The notes under the pieces were generated by a model, which worked only from the letters and a program-made list of their open reading frames with translations, was not told where the DNA came from and made no database searches. Of a stretch of 64,000 bases of DNA, positions 38,214 through 48,366 are shown in pieces. Position 1 is the first letter of the stretch, and every line of letters begins with the position of its first letter. The DNA lies in contig NZ_BAABRO010000009.1 in the NCBI RefSeq assembly GCF_039545035.1, forward strand, positions 244,325-308,324, given 5' to 3'. This stretch comes from Novipirellula caenicola. GTDB lineage: Bacteria > Planctomycetota > Planctomycetia > Pirellulales > Pirellulaceae. The position numbers were made by a program, and so were the translations under genes.

Positions 38214-39104
38214 TCAACCGTTCTCGATTCGCCCGTCGTCATGATAAACATTGTACCGATCATGCTTAGTAAATCCGACCAACGTCATTCCGTGCCGCTG
38301 CGCCAATTCGATTGCCAAACTCGATGGCGCTCCCACGGCGACCATGATCGGAATCCCGACGACCAAGGCTTTTTGCACCAATTCAAAACTGATCCGTCCG
38401 CTGACGACGAGAATCGAGCGAGTAAAGACGCTGGTGTCCTCCATCCATTGGCCGCCGATCAACTTGTCCAACGCATTGTGGCGTCCGACATCCTCTTCGA
38501 CTGCTAGCAATTTGGCTTCACCGTCAAACAATCCGCTGGCGTGCAGGCCTCCGGTTTGATCAAACAGTCGCTGGGCATGACGCAGCCGATCGGGAAGTTT
38601 ACCGATGGCGTCGGCGGCAACCGTGGGGGTGCACGGTTGGAGCGGTGATTGGATCTGCACCGCCACGGATTCAATGGACGCTTTGCCGCAAACCCCGCAG
38701 CTGCTGGAGGTAAAAAAGTGACGCTGCAGCCGTTGTAGATCGACCGGCAGCGTGTCTCGCAGTCGCACGCGGACGACCGAACCGCTGCGACACGGGCGAA
38801 CCGCGAGCACATCGTCGCGCTCGGTCGCGATGCCCTCGGTAACCAAGAATCCGACGGCAAGTTTTTCGTCGGCACCGGGAGTTCGCATGGTGATCGAGAT
38901 CGAACGGTCTTTCTTTTTACCGTCCTCATCGATCACCACCCGGATCTCGAGCGGCTCTTCGATCGCCACGAGATCCGAAACCACTGCGGCTGATTTAGCG
39001 CGTACTTGCCGGACCTCAAACTGACGTGCCCCGTTTTCACCGTCCCCTTTTTCGGCCCGCTCGTCAGTCGCTTGCGAGCGGTTCGGTGGGGGCGGGGCAG
39101 TCAT
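38214..39104 (-). CDS. fdhD: formate dehydrogenase accessory sulfurtransferase FdhD
   Basis: A 296-residue protein that transfers sulfur from IscS-type desulfurases to the molybdenum cofactor of formate dehydrogenase-like enzymes. Evidence: the CxxC site in FTSSSCGVCGKASIES (about residue 136), the N-terminal VAIEEPLEIRVV and GFLVTEGI, and the DVGRHNALDKLIGG and SGRISFELVQKALVVGIPI segments in the second half. It is the first gene of a two-gene set with the YdeP-type oxidoreductase, which is probably its client. The N-terminus has a polar 15-residue extension, so a later start is possible. Confidence 0.92.
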   Translation of the reverse strand: MTAPPPPNRSQATDERAEKGDGENGARQFEVRQVRAKSAAVVSDLVAIEEPLEIRVVIDEDGKKKDRSISITMRTPGADEKLAVGFLVTEGIATERDDVLAVRPCRSGSVVRVRLRDTLPVDLQRLQRHFFTSSSCGVCGKASIESVAVQIQSPLQPCTPTVAADAIGKLPDRLRHAQRLFDQTGGLHASGLFDGEAKLLAVEEDVGRHNALDKLIGGQWMEDTSVFTRSILVVSGRISFELVQKALVVGIPIMVAVGAPSSLAIELAQRHGMTLVGFTKHDRYNVYHDDGRIENG

Positions 39105-39300
39105 GAAATGTCTCGTCGATCCAACAGTGGCGTTTCCAGTTCGCGGCCGTGTCCACTTTCATTCTACGGTGCCGCGATCCTCGTCGCCGCATTCCCTGTA
39201 GCGGAAGTCGTCAAGACTTTCGTCCGGTTCACCTGCTCGGCCCGAAAGTCTTGGCGAATTTCGGACGTCGAGCTCAGGCAGTGGAACAGCAGTGCCGAAC

Positions 39301-39561
39301 CTAGATACCCATTTGCTGCAGCATGTCGGCGATGCGGCCGAGCGTGTTGGTCAGCAGCGGGTGCGACTTTTCAAAACGACGCGCCGATTCGCTGATCTGG
39401 TCACTCAGCGAACTTTCTTCGTCATCGCTTCGCCCTAGCACCGCTTCGATTTCGGCCATGGTTTGCCGCAAGCGGGCGACATCCTCGTCGGCGAGGTCGT
39501 CCGCATTTTCCAGTTCTTGATGAACGGTTTGCAGTGCCAAGAGCAAATCTTCGCGTGTCAT
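39301..39561 (-). CDS. DUF4404 family small protein
   Basis: An 86-residue, acidic, helical protein. LLLALQTVHQELENADDLADEDVARLRQTM is followed by FEKSHPLLTNTLGRIADMLQQMGI, which matches DUF4404, including its conserved HP-L and terminal MGI. The start codon overlaps the Gfo/Idh stop by one base (TAATG), so translation is probably coupled. No function is established for the family. A role in the sugar locus upstream is only suggested by the linkage. Confidence 0.8.
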   Translation of the reverse strand: MTREDLLLALQTVHQELENADDLADEDVARLRQTMAEIEAVLGRSDDEESSLSDQISESARRFEKSHPLLTNTLGRIADMLQQMGI

Positions 39562-40691
39562 TAGACGTCCTTCCAGGCGCGTTGGGCTGCACTATCCAAG
39601 ACCGCGTCGCAAACCTTTTGCGTTTCGAGTGCATCGCGGAAACTGGGGTGCATTTGTTCGCCGGTTTCCAGTGATTTCAGGAAGTCGGCGACTTGGTGAA
39701 TGAACGTGTGTTCGTAACCAATGTTCAGTCCAGGAACCCACCAATTTTTCATGTACGGTTGTTCGCCGTCACTGATGTGCACACTTCGCCAACCGCGAAC
39801 GATCGAATCGTCCGAGTGGTCAAAGTATTCGAGACGATGCAGATCGTGCAGGTCCCAGCGAATCGAGGCGTTTTCGCCATTGATTTCAAACGTGTAAAGC
39901 GCCTTGTGTCCACGAGCGTAACGAGTCGATTCGAACAAGCCGAGCGAACCGTTGTCGAAGTGACAGAAGAAGCTGCAAGCATCGTCGATCTTGACCGGCT
40001 CTTTCTTGCCCGTTTCGCTGTGCATCCGCTCTTTGACAAACGTTTCGGTCACAGCCGACACATCCTTGATGCTGCCGTTCAGCCAAAGTGCTGTATCGAT
40101 ACAGTGGGCCAACAAGTCACCAGTCACGCCGCTGCCCGCCGCTTCGGCATCCAAACGCCATGTCGCCGCACCACCCTGAGGCACGTCGGCGTTGATCGTC
40201 CAGTCTTGCAGGAAGTTAGCTCGGTAATGAAAGATCCGGCCCAAGCGACCTTCGTCGATCAATTGTTTGGCCAGCGTGACGGCGGGGACACGGCGATAGT
40301 TGTACCAGACCATGTTTTTCACGCCGGCCTTTTCGACCGCTTGGCACATCTCTTCGCCATCGGCTTGATTCAGTGCCAGCGGTTTTTCGCACAGCACCAT
40401 CTTGCCCGCTTCGGCGGCAGCAATCGAAATCTCTTTGTGCAAATTGTTAGGCGTACAGACATCGATGGCGTCGATGTCGTCACGCTTGAGCATTTCGCGC
40501 CAATCGGTTTCGACCGACTCGTAACCCCAGTTGTCCGCGAACGCTTGTGCCTTTTCCTTGTTGCGAGCACACACCGCCTTCAAGACCGGTTTGTATTCGC
40601 ATGGGAAAAAGTGGTTCGCTTGGGCATAACCGTTCGAGTGAGTTCGTCCCATGAACCCATATCCAACCATCCCAATATTCAGCGGCTTCAT
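39561..40691 (-). CDS. Gfo/Idh/MocA-type NAD(P)-dependent dehydrogenase
   Basis: A 376-residue cytosolic oxidoreductase. It has the Rossmann start [17 protein letters not shown], the EKP motif in [10 protein letters not shown] at about residue 95-105, and a C-terminal alpha/beta domain with [22 protein letters not shown]. Family members oxidise or reduce sugars and inositols. It sits between a TIM-barrel isomerase and DUF4404 on one strand, which points to a sugar or cyclitol pathway. The substrate is unknown. No signal peptide is present, unlike many planctomycete GFO paralogues. Confidence 0.88.
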   Translation of the reverse strand: MKPLNIGMVGYGFMGRTHSNGYAQANHFFPCEYKPVLKAVCARNKEKAQAFADNWGYESVETDWREMLKRDDIDAIDVCTPNNLHKEISIAAAEAGKMVLCEKPLALNQADGEEMCQAVEKAGVKNMVWYNYRRVPAVTLAKQLIDEGRLGRIFHYRANFLQDWTINADVPQGGAATWRLDAEAAGSGVTGDLLAHCIDTALWLNGSIKDVSAVTETFVKERMHSETGKKEPVKIDDACSFFCHFDNGSLGLFESTRYARGHKALYTFEINGENASIRWDLHDLHRLEYFDHSDDSIVRGWRSVHISDGEQPYMKNWWVPGLNIGYEHTFIHQVADFLKSLETGEQMHPSFRDALETQKVCDAVLDSAAQRAWKDV

Positions 40692-40755
40692 CGTGTGTGT
40701 TTCCTTGTTGCGTTTGTTAGCGAGTTCGGTGCGTTCGCGGAAGAACGAAAGGGGG

Positions 40756-41790
40756 TTATGCTGTTTGTGAAGTGCAATGCGTGTCGCGGACCTTGATCAT
40801 CGTGTCGAGGATCGTGTTCCATGTATGAGGGTCTTCGAGCGTCGCATTGGGGAACATGCATCCGTCCCAACAAATGTGCTTGATGCCACGCTTCTCGGCG
40901 TCCTTGAGCCAATAGCCCGAGCACTTGACGATATCCAATTTGCCATTGGGATCATCCGCCGGGCAGTGTTTCCCGGTCTTGTCGTGCGAGCCGGCACCGT
41001 GAACCTCGCCATCATTCTGTGCGACGTGAAAGTCGATCGTCCAGGGGCGAAGTTTGTCGGTCATCTTTTCATAGGCTGCATAGAACTCTTCGTCACTGTA
41101 GCCTTCATGCAGCAGTGCATGTTCGGGCGCGTTGTAGCCCATCAAGTACAGATAGGTGTGCGCCAAGTCGGCTTGGAATCCAAGCGATTCGGGCATTCCG
41201 ACGGCTTCGAGCAGATCGAGGATGTCTTTCCAGCTGTGCATGCCGGCCCAGCAGATTTCGCCTTCGGCCGCCAAACGCTCGCCATGGTCGGCCGCGATCT
41301 TGGCCGCTTCTTTGAACGTGTTGGCAATCTTTTGCGTGTTCGCCTTGGGGTCTTCACGCCACTTTTCGACACCAAACTCGGCGCTGTCGATGCGGATCGC
41401 TCCGTATTGACGCACGCCGTGGTCGTTAAAGATCCCCGCGATGCGGCAAGCCATCTTCACAGCCGACAGGAACTTGGCTTGTTGCTCGGCATCCCCCATC
41501 GCCGAATCACCAACGGTGCCCGGCCAAATCGGCGCGACCAACGAACCGACCGCCAAGCCCTTGCTGGCGATCAAATCCGCAATCTTGCGAATCTCGTCGT
41601 CGCTGGCTTCGGGATTGGTGTGCGGCAGGAACAAAAAGTAATCGATGCCATCAAACTTTTGGCCGTCGACTTCAGCTGCCGCGGTCAGGTCGAGCATCCG
41701 CTCGAGGCTGATCGGTGGCTCTTGGCCTTCGTCGGTTCCCTTGCCCACCAATCCGGGCCACATTGCATTGTGAAGTTTCATCGCTTTCAT
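40756..41790 (-). CDS. sugar phosphate isomerase/epimerase-like (TIM barrel)
   Basis: A 344-residue xylose-isomerase-like TIM-barrel protein. It opens [15 protein letters not shown]. Internal features include a [18 protein letters not shown] segment, [36 protein letters not shown] (probable metal site), [12 protein letters not shown] and a final [11 protein letters not shown]. Members isomerise or epimerise ketoses and inositol derivatives using divalent metal. It is located between a cupin-type protein (46 bp upstream) and the Gfo/Idh gene (64 bp downstream), all minus strand. Exact reaction unknown. Confidence 0.82.
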   Translation of the reverse strand: MKAMKLHNAMWPGLVGKGTDEGQEPPISLERMLDLTAAAEVDGQKFDGIDYFLFLPHTNPEASDDEIRKIADLIASKGLAVGSLVAPIWPGTVGDSAMGDAEQQAKFLSAVKMACRIAGIFNDHGVRQYGAIRIDSAEFGVEKWREDPKANTQKIANTFKEAAKIAADHGERLAAEGEICWAGMHSWKDILDLLEAVGMPESLGFQADLAHTYLYLMGYNAPEHALLHEGYSDEEFYAAYEKMTDKLRPWTIDFHVAQNDGEVHGAGSHDKTGKHCPADDPNGKLDIVKCSGYWLKDAEKRGIKHICWDGCMFPNATLEDPHTWNTILDTMIKVRDTHCTSQTA

Positions 41791-41836
41791 TTCCTAAAGG
41801 TGTTCGTGTGAGTCGCTGGCGGTTCGTTTAGCCGTG

Positions 41837-43087
41837 TTAGCTGCCGGCCTTGGGCAGATTCTTGTGCGTGTTTGGCCCAAAGTACCGTAGTCCAACCAAC
41901 GGTTCGGTGCCAAGGTTTTCAATCTCGACGCCATTCGTCGCTGCGACGTGCGAGATGAAGACTTCGTCTGAAGTGTTTTCACCAAAGCGGATCATGGCGG
42001 GCGTCTGCAGATCGAGCGATCCCATCCGGCCGCGGCCTTGAACGGTGATCCAGCTGCTCGCACCTGGATCCTGCAGCGTGCATTTTGCACCGGGCTGGAT
42101 CGTCAACTCTTTGGCGCTAAACAACTGCTCGCCATCGACGGTACCGTAGACGATCCACAGGTCCTCGTAACCATCGCCGCTGCGTTCTTCGTCGCGAACC
42201 GGTTCGAGGTAGTTGCTGTTTTTGAAGTGGGTGTCGACGTTCTTTTCCCAATCCAATTGCCCAACAATGAAGTCGAGGTCTTGGTGTTTCTCTTCGGGCA
42301 TGTCTTTGACCAACAGCGACCAAGGCACGTAGCGGCCTTCGACGATCGATTGGTACATCCCGAATACGTCGCTGCCCCACTGCGGTTCGTACGTGCAAAG
42401 TGATCCCGGAGCGTGCAAGACGCCTGGCGGAATCAACCATCCGGTACCACGCTTGAGTCGGTACGCGCGGCTGAGGTCGAGGATGCCGTTGTCGCCAGCG
42501 TTCCAGTTTTCCAAGCAGCGACGCACGTCTTCTTTCTGCGTTCCTGGTTCGAGTCCCATGAACGTGTAGGCAAAGTTGTTGTCGACGTTGTTCAGCTGGG
42601 GTGGAAAGTAGTAGCTTTCGGGTTTGCCTTCTTGGCCCACCAATTTGGCGTCTTCGAAACTTTGATGCATGTGATGGGGGATCGGCCCCATGTTGTCAAA
42701 GAATTTCGAGTAAACGGGCCAACGATCGTATTTTGAATAGATCGCCTCGCCGACAATATCGTTACCACGCTCGGAGACGGCGTCCTTCAGCATGAACTTT
42801 TTGCCTTCGAAAAGGACAAAGCTCAATCCTTCGTGCCAGACTCGACCTTCGTTAGCCGCTTCGGTGGTACTGCCGAACCATCGCTCGTCGATACCGCCGC
42901 GGTCGGCACCAAAGCGATAATAGTCGCCGGGGTGCAACTTGATTCGGCGTCCGGGATGCAAAAATGACCGGGGGACCCAGGTGGGGGTCAATCGCAGCAG
43001 TCCCTCGCCCGCGTCCATGGCGGAGTCGAGGATTCCCGCAACGGAGTCACCTTTAATTAAGCCTTCATCCAGCTTAACGTTACCCAT
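41837..43087 (-). CDS. cupin-type protein, mannose-6-phosphate isomerase-like
   Basis: A 416-residue protein starting at ATG 43087 (MGNVKLDEGLIKGDSV); a more distal start at 43168 adds unrelated residues. Two cupin regions can be seen. The first has FDNMGPIPHHMHQSFEDAK, a His-rich metal site, with GWLIPPGVLHAPGSLC downstream. The second, near the C-terminus, has LTIQPGAKCTLQDPGASSWITVQG. This pattern resembles type I phosphomannose isomerase-like or other double-cupin sugar isomerases; the substrate is not clear. It begins the minus-strand set cupin > isomerase > dehydrogenase > DUF4404, with the divergent DUF4432 gene 272 bp away sharing the upstream region. Confidence 0.7.
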   Translation of the reverse strand: MGNVKLDEGLIKGDSVAGILDSAMDAGEGLLRLTPTWVPRSFLHPGRRIKLHPGDYYRFGADRGGIDERWFGSTTEAANEGRVWHEGLSFVLFEGKKFMLKDAVSERGNDIVGEAIYSKYDRWPVYSKFFDNMGPIPHHMHQSFEDAKLVGQEGKPESYYFPPQLNNVDNNFAYTFMGLEPGTQKEDVRRCLENWNAGDNGILDLSRAYRLKRGTGWLIPPGVLHAPGSLCTYEPQWGSDVFGMYQSIVEGRYVPWSLLVKDMPEEKHQDLDFIVGQLDWEKNVDTHFKNSNYLEPVRDEERSGDGYEDLWIVYGTVDGEQLFSAKELTIQPGAKCTLQDPGASSWITVQGRGRMGSLDLQTPAMIRFGENTSDEVFISHVAATNGVEIENLGTEPLVGLRYFGPNTHKNLPKAGS

Positions 43088-43359
43088 CGATCGTAGTACC
43101 TTTGAATCTCGCAAGGAAAGAGTATGTTCAGGCTGGAAACGTGTTCTTCGGTCACCGAGCGTGTTCAAGTGAAGTCGAAAATGCTCGGTGGGCTGAAATG
43201 GACGCCCTAAATTGGTTTCTGAGGAGTTTATGTTTTATTTGCTTCGTAACGAACGGGCAAGAACGTCACCGATTCAGAATTGTTAAAAACACGACCTTAC
43301 TCGGGCCGATCGCATTCACTGACGCTTAATCGCCCTCGCATTCAAAGATTCAAAAGAAC

Positions 43360-44529
43360 ATGGCAGAAATTGTCGCACTTCGAAAATGGGACCGCCGCGA
43401 GCCTCAAATCGCCTGGGACAGCGAATCTCCCTTGTCGATGGACGTGGAAACACGCATGGGAGATATCAAAACCCGGCATGGCCGTTTCGTCGGGGGGGCA
43501 TCGGATAATGTCGAAGTCGTCGAGATCGACACCGGCGTGATGCGGGTCATCGTGCTGCCCACGCGAGGCATGTCGATCTGGAAAATCGAGGCCGAAGGGA
43601 TCCGGTATGGCTGGGATTCGCCCATCACTGGCCCAGTCCATCCGTCCCAAGTCCCGCTGTTTGACCCCAGCGGGCTCGGTTGGCTCGAAGGGTTCGACGA
43701 ATTGGTCGTCCGCTGTGGGCTGGAAAGCAACGGGGCCCCCGAATTTGATGACTCAGGCAAGCTGAAGTACCCGCTGCACGGCCGTATCGGAAATCTGGCC
43801 GCCGATTCGTTGTCGATCGAATACGACGAGGCGTCCGGTCGGCTCGAATTGATTGGCGAAGTGATCGAATCGCGGCTGTTTTTTAAACGTTTGCGGCTAA
43901 AAACGCGGTTGCGAGTCCATGCGGGCAGCTACCGCGTGGATCTGCTGGACGACGTCACCAACGAATTGTCGACTCCAACAACGATGCAGTTGCTGTATCA
44001 CATCAACGTGGGCTCGCCGATCTTGAAACCCGGCGCCGTGCTCGAAGCCGCCTGCGAAGAATTGGCTCCCAAAGACGCATTGTCCGCAAGCGAGTTGGAG
44101 ACTTGGAACCAATTCGATAAACCCGAATCGGGGTACCAAGAGCGTGTCTACTTTGCCAACTTGGTGTGCGACGATTCGAGCGAAACCACTGCAATGCTCC
44201 GCACGGCGGAAAAAAATCGTGGCATGGCGGTCACCTTCAACGTCAGCCAGCTTCCCAATTTCATCTTGTGGAAAAACACCGGCGCCAAAAGCGATGGTTA
44301 TGTGGTCGGAATGGAACCGGCAACTAACTTTCCCAACACGCGTTCGTTCGAAGCCGAACAGGGGCGAGTGGTGACGATCGAGCCCGCCGATACCGGGTCG
44401 TTTCGGTTGTCATTAGAAGTGCTGACCGATGAAACGGCCGTCGAAAAGGTCAGCAGCCGGATCAAGAGCCTCGCCGCGATTCACGCCCCGCAGGTTCACG
44501 ATGACCCCAAAGCCGGTTGGTCGATGTAG
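43360..44529 (+). CDS. aldose 1-epimerase-like protein (DUF4432)
   Basis: A 389-residue beta-sandwich protein of the galactose mutarotase-like superfold, DUF4432 branch. Supporting segments: RFVGGASDNVEVVEIDTG, VLPTRGMSIW, RCGLESNGAPEFDDSG followed by YPLHGRIGNLA, MQLLYHINVGSPIL and GMEPATNFPNTRSFEAEQGR. It probably acts on sugar anomers. It is divergent from the cupin-type isomerase gene and presumably belongs to the same pathway. The 272-bp gap between them should hold paired promoters, but I did not find a clear operator. Confidence 0.85.
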   Translation: MAEIVALRKWDRREPQIAWDSESPLSMDVETRMGDIKTRHGRFVGGASDNVEVVEIDTGVMRVIVLPTRGMSIWKIEAEGIRYGWDSPITGPVHPSQVPLFDPSGLGWLEGFDELVVRCGLESNGAPEFDDSGKLKYPLHGRIGNLAADSLSIEYDEASGRLELIGEVIESRLFFKRLRLKTRLRVHAGSYRVDLLDDVTNELSTPTTMQLLYHINVGSPILKPGAVLEAACEELAPKDALSASELETWNQFDKPESGYQERVYFANLVCDDSSETTAMLRTAEKNRGMAVTFNVSQLPNFILWKNTGAKSDGYVVGMEPATNFPNTRSFEAEQGRVVTIEPADTGSFRLSLEVLTDETAVEKVSSRIKSLAAIHAPQVHDDPKAGWSM

Positions 44530-44684
44530 ACACACTCACGCCTTTTTGTCTTCGATGTGGCTACTGTCGCCAGACGGTGGGAGAATGGCGTCCAGTGCGA
44601 GTCTTTATCTTCTGGCCAAGGTAGCTACTATCGCGCCAGAGCGTGGATTGCAGTGCCATGAGTCGCTGCGTCGTCGTTCGGGCC

Positions 44685-45581
44685 TTACGGGTGATGTTTG
44701 ACCATCACGACTTCGCTGAAACCGGAATTGAACATCACCTCGTCCATAAAACTGGTGATCAGCATCATGCCGCGGCACTGCTCGAGTTCAAACGATTCCG
44801 GCGTGCCGGGAGCGGGATTGAAACGAGCGAGACGGCCGTTGCCATCATGTGATACCGAGATTCGCGTGTCCTTGTCGCCACCCGAAACCTTCAAGTGGAC
44901 ACAGCGTTTGCGATAGCGATCCGACGTGGCGCGGTTCGCCAGTTCGCAGTGGCTGTCTCGATCGCCCGCGATCACTTTGGCGACAATCGAGTCTTCGTCG
45001 CTGAGTTCGAGATTGCCGTAACAAATCGCATTGAACAACGCACTGGCGACAGCCATCCCAATGCGAATCCGCTGGGTCGAGTTCAGCTTACCCGCGGCCG
45101 CTAGTGCTTGGATGACAAGCTGAGTCGCTGGGTTGATCGATTCGATGTCATTTCGCAGTTTGAAATAAAACTCGGGTGAACGCAGTTGCCCTGACAATGC
45201 CTGCGAAAATCGATCGCTGCCCGAATAGGCGATCGTTTGCCGCACGACAGGATTGAGCAGCATGTTAAGCGAATTTTTGGGAACAAAATTCACGGCGCCC
45301 AACGCCAACGCATCGACCGCCAAGTCCTCGGATCCGCGCGCGGTGACGACCACGGTGGGTAACTGCGATTGTTCGGACATCAACGCTTGGACTAATTCCA
45401 GTCCGTTCATGTTGGGCATTCGCAAATCGGTGACGACCAACTCGGGCATGTGCTCGGCGATCGACGCCATCGCTTCGCGTCCGTCCTGCGCACAACGTAC
45501 TTGGTGAGCATCGTCTTCGAGTAGCGTCTGCATCAGCACCGTATGCGTCGGGCTGTCTTCGCACAGTAAAATGGATGCCAT
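44685..45581 (-). CDS. response regulator with C-terminal RsbW-like ATPase domain
   Basis: A 298-residue protein. Residues 1-120 are a receiver domain: acidic CEDS near position 8, phospho-acceptor Asp52 in VVTDLRMPNMNG, Thr80 and Lys102 (VPKNS). The C-terminal half (about 135-298) is a HATPase_c_2/anti-sigma-like domain, with the N-box-type segment ALFNAICYGNLELSD and RGMMLITSFMDEVMFNSGF. Such proteins are phosphorylation-controlled anti-sigma or antagonist switches in partner-switching pathways. No histidine kinase, sigma factor or anti-anti-sigma gene is adjacent, so the partners are unknown. Confidence 0.85.
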   Translation of the reverse strand: MASILLCEDSPTHTVLMQTLLEDDAHQVRCAQDGREAMASIAEHMPELVVTDLRMPNMNGLELVQALMSEQSQLPTVVVTARGSEDLAVDALALGAVNFVPKNSLNMLLNPVVRQTIAYSGSDRFSQALSGQLRSPEFYFKLRNDIESINPATQLVIQALAAAGKLNSTQRIRIGMAVASALFNAICYGNLELSDEDSIVAKVIAGDRDSHCELANRATSDRYRKRCVHLKVSGGDKDTRISVSHDGNGRLARFNPAPGTPESFELEQCRGMMLITSFMDEVMFNSGFSEVVMVKHHP

Positions 45582-45869
45582 CGTGGACTCGTTGGTTAAG
45601 TGGAACGGAAACGCACGCGAGCCGTGCTGGTCGAGTTCGAGGGTGTAGCACCCAGCGCTTCCGCATGGGGCTACAAGGTTGAGACTCGAGTCAGCTAGGT
45701 AAGGCTCTGTTCCACGCTCGAAAAGGCGCGTGCATTCTATAGTTTAGACCAACGCCGGCCGCAGTGTGCAGCGATGCGGTACCAGAGGGGCAAGATTTTT
45801 GCCCTCGCGGTGACGTCAGCCGTTCACGCGATGGCGATGCGGCATCGCTTTGAAGCGGTCGCTTGAAGA

Positions 45870-47948
45870 TTACCCTTTGGCCCGTCCACGCGGCCCTAGG
45901 CGGCCAAACATGCGGTCCAATTCGTCGCGACTAAAGAACAATGCGGTGGGGCGTCCGTGCGGGCAATGGTGCGTGTCTTGGTACAAATCACGCTGTTCCA
46001 GCAAGCTGGTGATCTCTTCTCGCGTGAGCGGATCGCCCGCTTTGACGGCCGCTTTACAGGCAATCGTGCTTAGCAAGTGATTCAGCAGGTCTTGCGCGTC
46101 GGGTTCTTTGCCCGCCGACATCACCGATTCCAATACCGTTCGAAGCATGTCGCCGGGCGACATGCGTTTTAGCATCGCGGGGTAAGATTGGATCAGGATC
46201 GTTTCGCCACCAAAATCGTCGATTTCGATCCCAATTCGGGCCAACGTGTCTTTGGAATCCAGCGCCGCGGTTCGTTCAGCCGGCGTCAGCGAAACAGGCT
46301 CGGGGACCAGCAATCGCTGCGATTCCAATCGCTCCGATCCGCCTAAGACCTTGTCTTTCACCCGCTCGTAAAGCACCCGTTCGTGCAGCGCGTGTTGGTC
46401 AATCACCACCATCCCCTTCTCGTCCTGCGTGACGAGATAGCGATTGTGAACTTGGAAACCGAGATAGCAAACGGTTGGGTTGCCACCGTTTGGATCACCA
46501 CTGCCGGCGACAGGCTCAGCGTCCCATGGCGCATGGTCGGCCGCCGCATCACCATGGTTTGCGGCGGCATGGTTTGCGGCGGCTGCGTCGACGGCGGCAT
46601 TGTCATCGACGGCGGCACCACCCGCTGCGGTCGCTGGCAAAGGCTTCGCCGGAAACGGCGCGTTGCCAGGAAACGGGCGGAAGTCCGGCAGCGAGGTGGA
46701 TGGCATTGCTGGCGATGAATTCGCAGGAGACGAGCTTGCCGGTGACAAACTCGCGGGCATTGGGCTGGTTTCGCCCGTGCGTGCCCAATTGATCACGCCT
46801 TGTCGCTGTTCGGCTTCGACGCGGCTGGGAAGCCCCAGCACACTCGGTGCGGCAGCGGCGACCTCGTTTCGTGGCGCACTGCTGCTTGAATCGGTGTTGG
46901 TTTGTGGTGTCGAAGCGGGTCCGACGCGATGCGTCATGTTGGTTTTCAAGAACTGGTAACGCAGCGTCTGCAGCAGCCGTCCATACACTCGGCCACCATC
47001 GGTGAAGCGGACTTCTAGTTTTGTGGGATGGACGTTGACGTCGACCATCTCGGCAGGCATTTCCATTCGCAGAAAGCACACCGGGTGACGCCCCACCATC
47101 AACAACCCGCGATACGCTTCGCTTAACGCGTGTTGCAGCGAACGGTCGCGGATGTGGCGACCATTTAGAAACATGTACTGCATGCGATTGTTGCCTCGGC
47201 TGACCGAGGGGTCGCAGGCATAGCCGCTGACGCGAATTTGCGAGTCGTCACTTTCGATGGGGATCAGCGAATCCGCGATCTCGCCACCAAAAAACTCGGC
47301 AATGCGGTCGGACCATCGGGTTGTCGGTGGCAAATCGTAGAGCGTTTTGTCGTTGCTGGTCAAAACAAAGTGCTTGTCGGGATTGGCCAGCGCGATTCGT
47401 GTAAACGCTTCGACGATATGCCCTCGCTCGGTTTGCGCCGTCTTCAAGAAGCGGTGACGCACGGGCGTGTTGAAAAACAGATTGCGAATTTCCATCACCG
47501 TGCCGACCGGGCACCCGCAAGGGGTTGGCGATTCGATCACCCCGCCGCGAACATTGATCTCCGAGCCGCAGTCGTCGCCGATCGTGCGGCTGCGAATCGT
47601 CAATTGCGAAACGCTGCCGATCGATGCCAAGGCTTCGCCGCGAAACCCAAGGGTGTGGACGTGAAACAACGCCTCTTCGTCGGGCAGTTTGCTGGTCGCA
47701 TGACTGGCCACAGCAAGCGGCAATTGTTCCGCCGTCATCCCGCAACCATCGTCGCTGATGCGGATCAGTTCGGTGCCGCCGCCATTGATCGTCACTTCAA
47801 CGCGAAAGGCCCCCGCATCGACGCTGTTTTCGAGCAGTTCTTTCACGACCGATGCCGGTCGCTCAATCACTTCGCCCGCAGCGATCTTGTTGACGAGATT
47901 GGGAGGTAATTGACGAATGGTCGGCAGCGGTTTTGCAGTAGCAGTCAT
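45870..47948 (-). CDS. mutL: DNA mismatch repair protein MutL
   Basis: A 692-residue MutL. The GHKL ATPase domain (1-330) contains NKIAAGEVIERPASVVKELLENSVDAGA, ISDDGCGM and HATSKL, followed by the transducer region. A long low-complexity linker (about 340-500) has Ala/Ser/Pro runs (SPASSSPANSSPAMPS) and Ala/His/Asp runs. The C-terminal domain carries the endonuclease motif DQHALHERVLYE (about 516-527; DQHA-x2-E-x4-E), ACKAAVKAGDPL and CPHGRP (about 661), as in nicking MutL proteins of organisms lacking MutH. mutS is not in this window. The linker is variable, but its repeats are notable. Confidence 0.93.
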   Translation of the reverse strand: MTATAKPLPTIRQLPPNLVNKIAAGEVIERPASVVKELLENSVDAGAFRVEVTINGGGTELIRISDDGCGMTAEQLPLAVASHATSKLPDEEALFHVHTLGFRGEALASIGSVSQLTIRSRTIGDDCGSEINVRGGVIESPTPCGCPVGTVMEIRNLFFNTPVRHRFLKTAQTERGHIVEAFTRIALANPDKHFVLTSNDKTLYDLPPTTRWSDRIAEFFGGEIADSLIPIESDDSQIRVSGYACDPSVSRGNNRMQYMFLNGRHIRDRSLQHALSEAYRGLLMVGRHPVCFLRMEMPAEMVDVNVHPTKLEVRFTDGGRVYGRLLQTLRYQFLKTNMTHRVGPASTPQTNTDSSSSAPRNEVAAAAPSVLGLPSRVEAEQRQGVINWARTGETSPMPASLSPASSSPANSSPAMPSTSLPDFRPFPGNAPFPAKPLPATAAGGAAVDDNAAVDAAAANHAAANHGDAAADHAPWDAEPVAGSGDPNGGNPTVCYLGFQVHNRYLVTQDEKGMVVIDQHALHERVLYERVKDKVLGGSERLESQRLLVPEPVSLTPAERTAALDSKDTLARIGIEIDDFGGETILIQSYPAMLKRMSPGDMLRTVLESVMSAGKEPDAQDLLNHLLSTIACKAAVKAGDPLTREEITSLLEQRDLYQDTHHCPHGRPTALFFSRDELDRMFGRLGPRGRAKG

Positions 47949-48366
47949 CCTTACGAATGTACCGTTTTACGCAAAATCAACAACCGAGAATCTGCAGCGA
48001 AACCAATGCATGCAAGCAGCGTCGGAACAATCCCACCCTCAGGCCGCAGCAGACAGCACAACCGTAGTGGACGAGGCAACGAGTCCCGCAGCGAATCCCC
48101 CCCCCCTCATGCGAAAGTTCTGAAGTCGCGTTTTTAGACATTCTTCGGGCCAAAGGCTTAGCCATTTACCAGCCGACGTCAGTAGATCCCAATGAACGGC
48201 CGGGCCGTCGGCCCTACAATTCACTGGTTTGCTTGGTCTGGTTTTCTAGGTCTTCAAAACTGACGCGACGGGTTGTGATAAAAACGCAGCATTCAAAATG
48301 CGAAAGCGGGGATGCTGCCGGGATTCGTAGCCTCATCCACTACGGGATGCTGAATCGACCGCGTTT
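47949..48366. other. 418-bp intergenic region, small hairpins only
   Basis: Between mutL and the HtrA gene, both on the minus strand. No gene is visible. It holds a small GGCCG/CGGCC hairpin at 48198-48213 and a GCAGCAT/ATGCTGC pair near 48290-48320. One of them may end the HtrA transcript, but neither has a T-run, so I do not call a terminator. Confidence 0.45.

Noticed and set aside
39693..41811. Two long plus-strand ORFs opposite the Gfo/Idh and TIM-barrel genes
   Set aside because: Opposite-strand shadows. The minus-strand genes have clear family motifs and overlapping starts.
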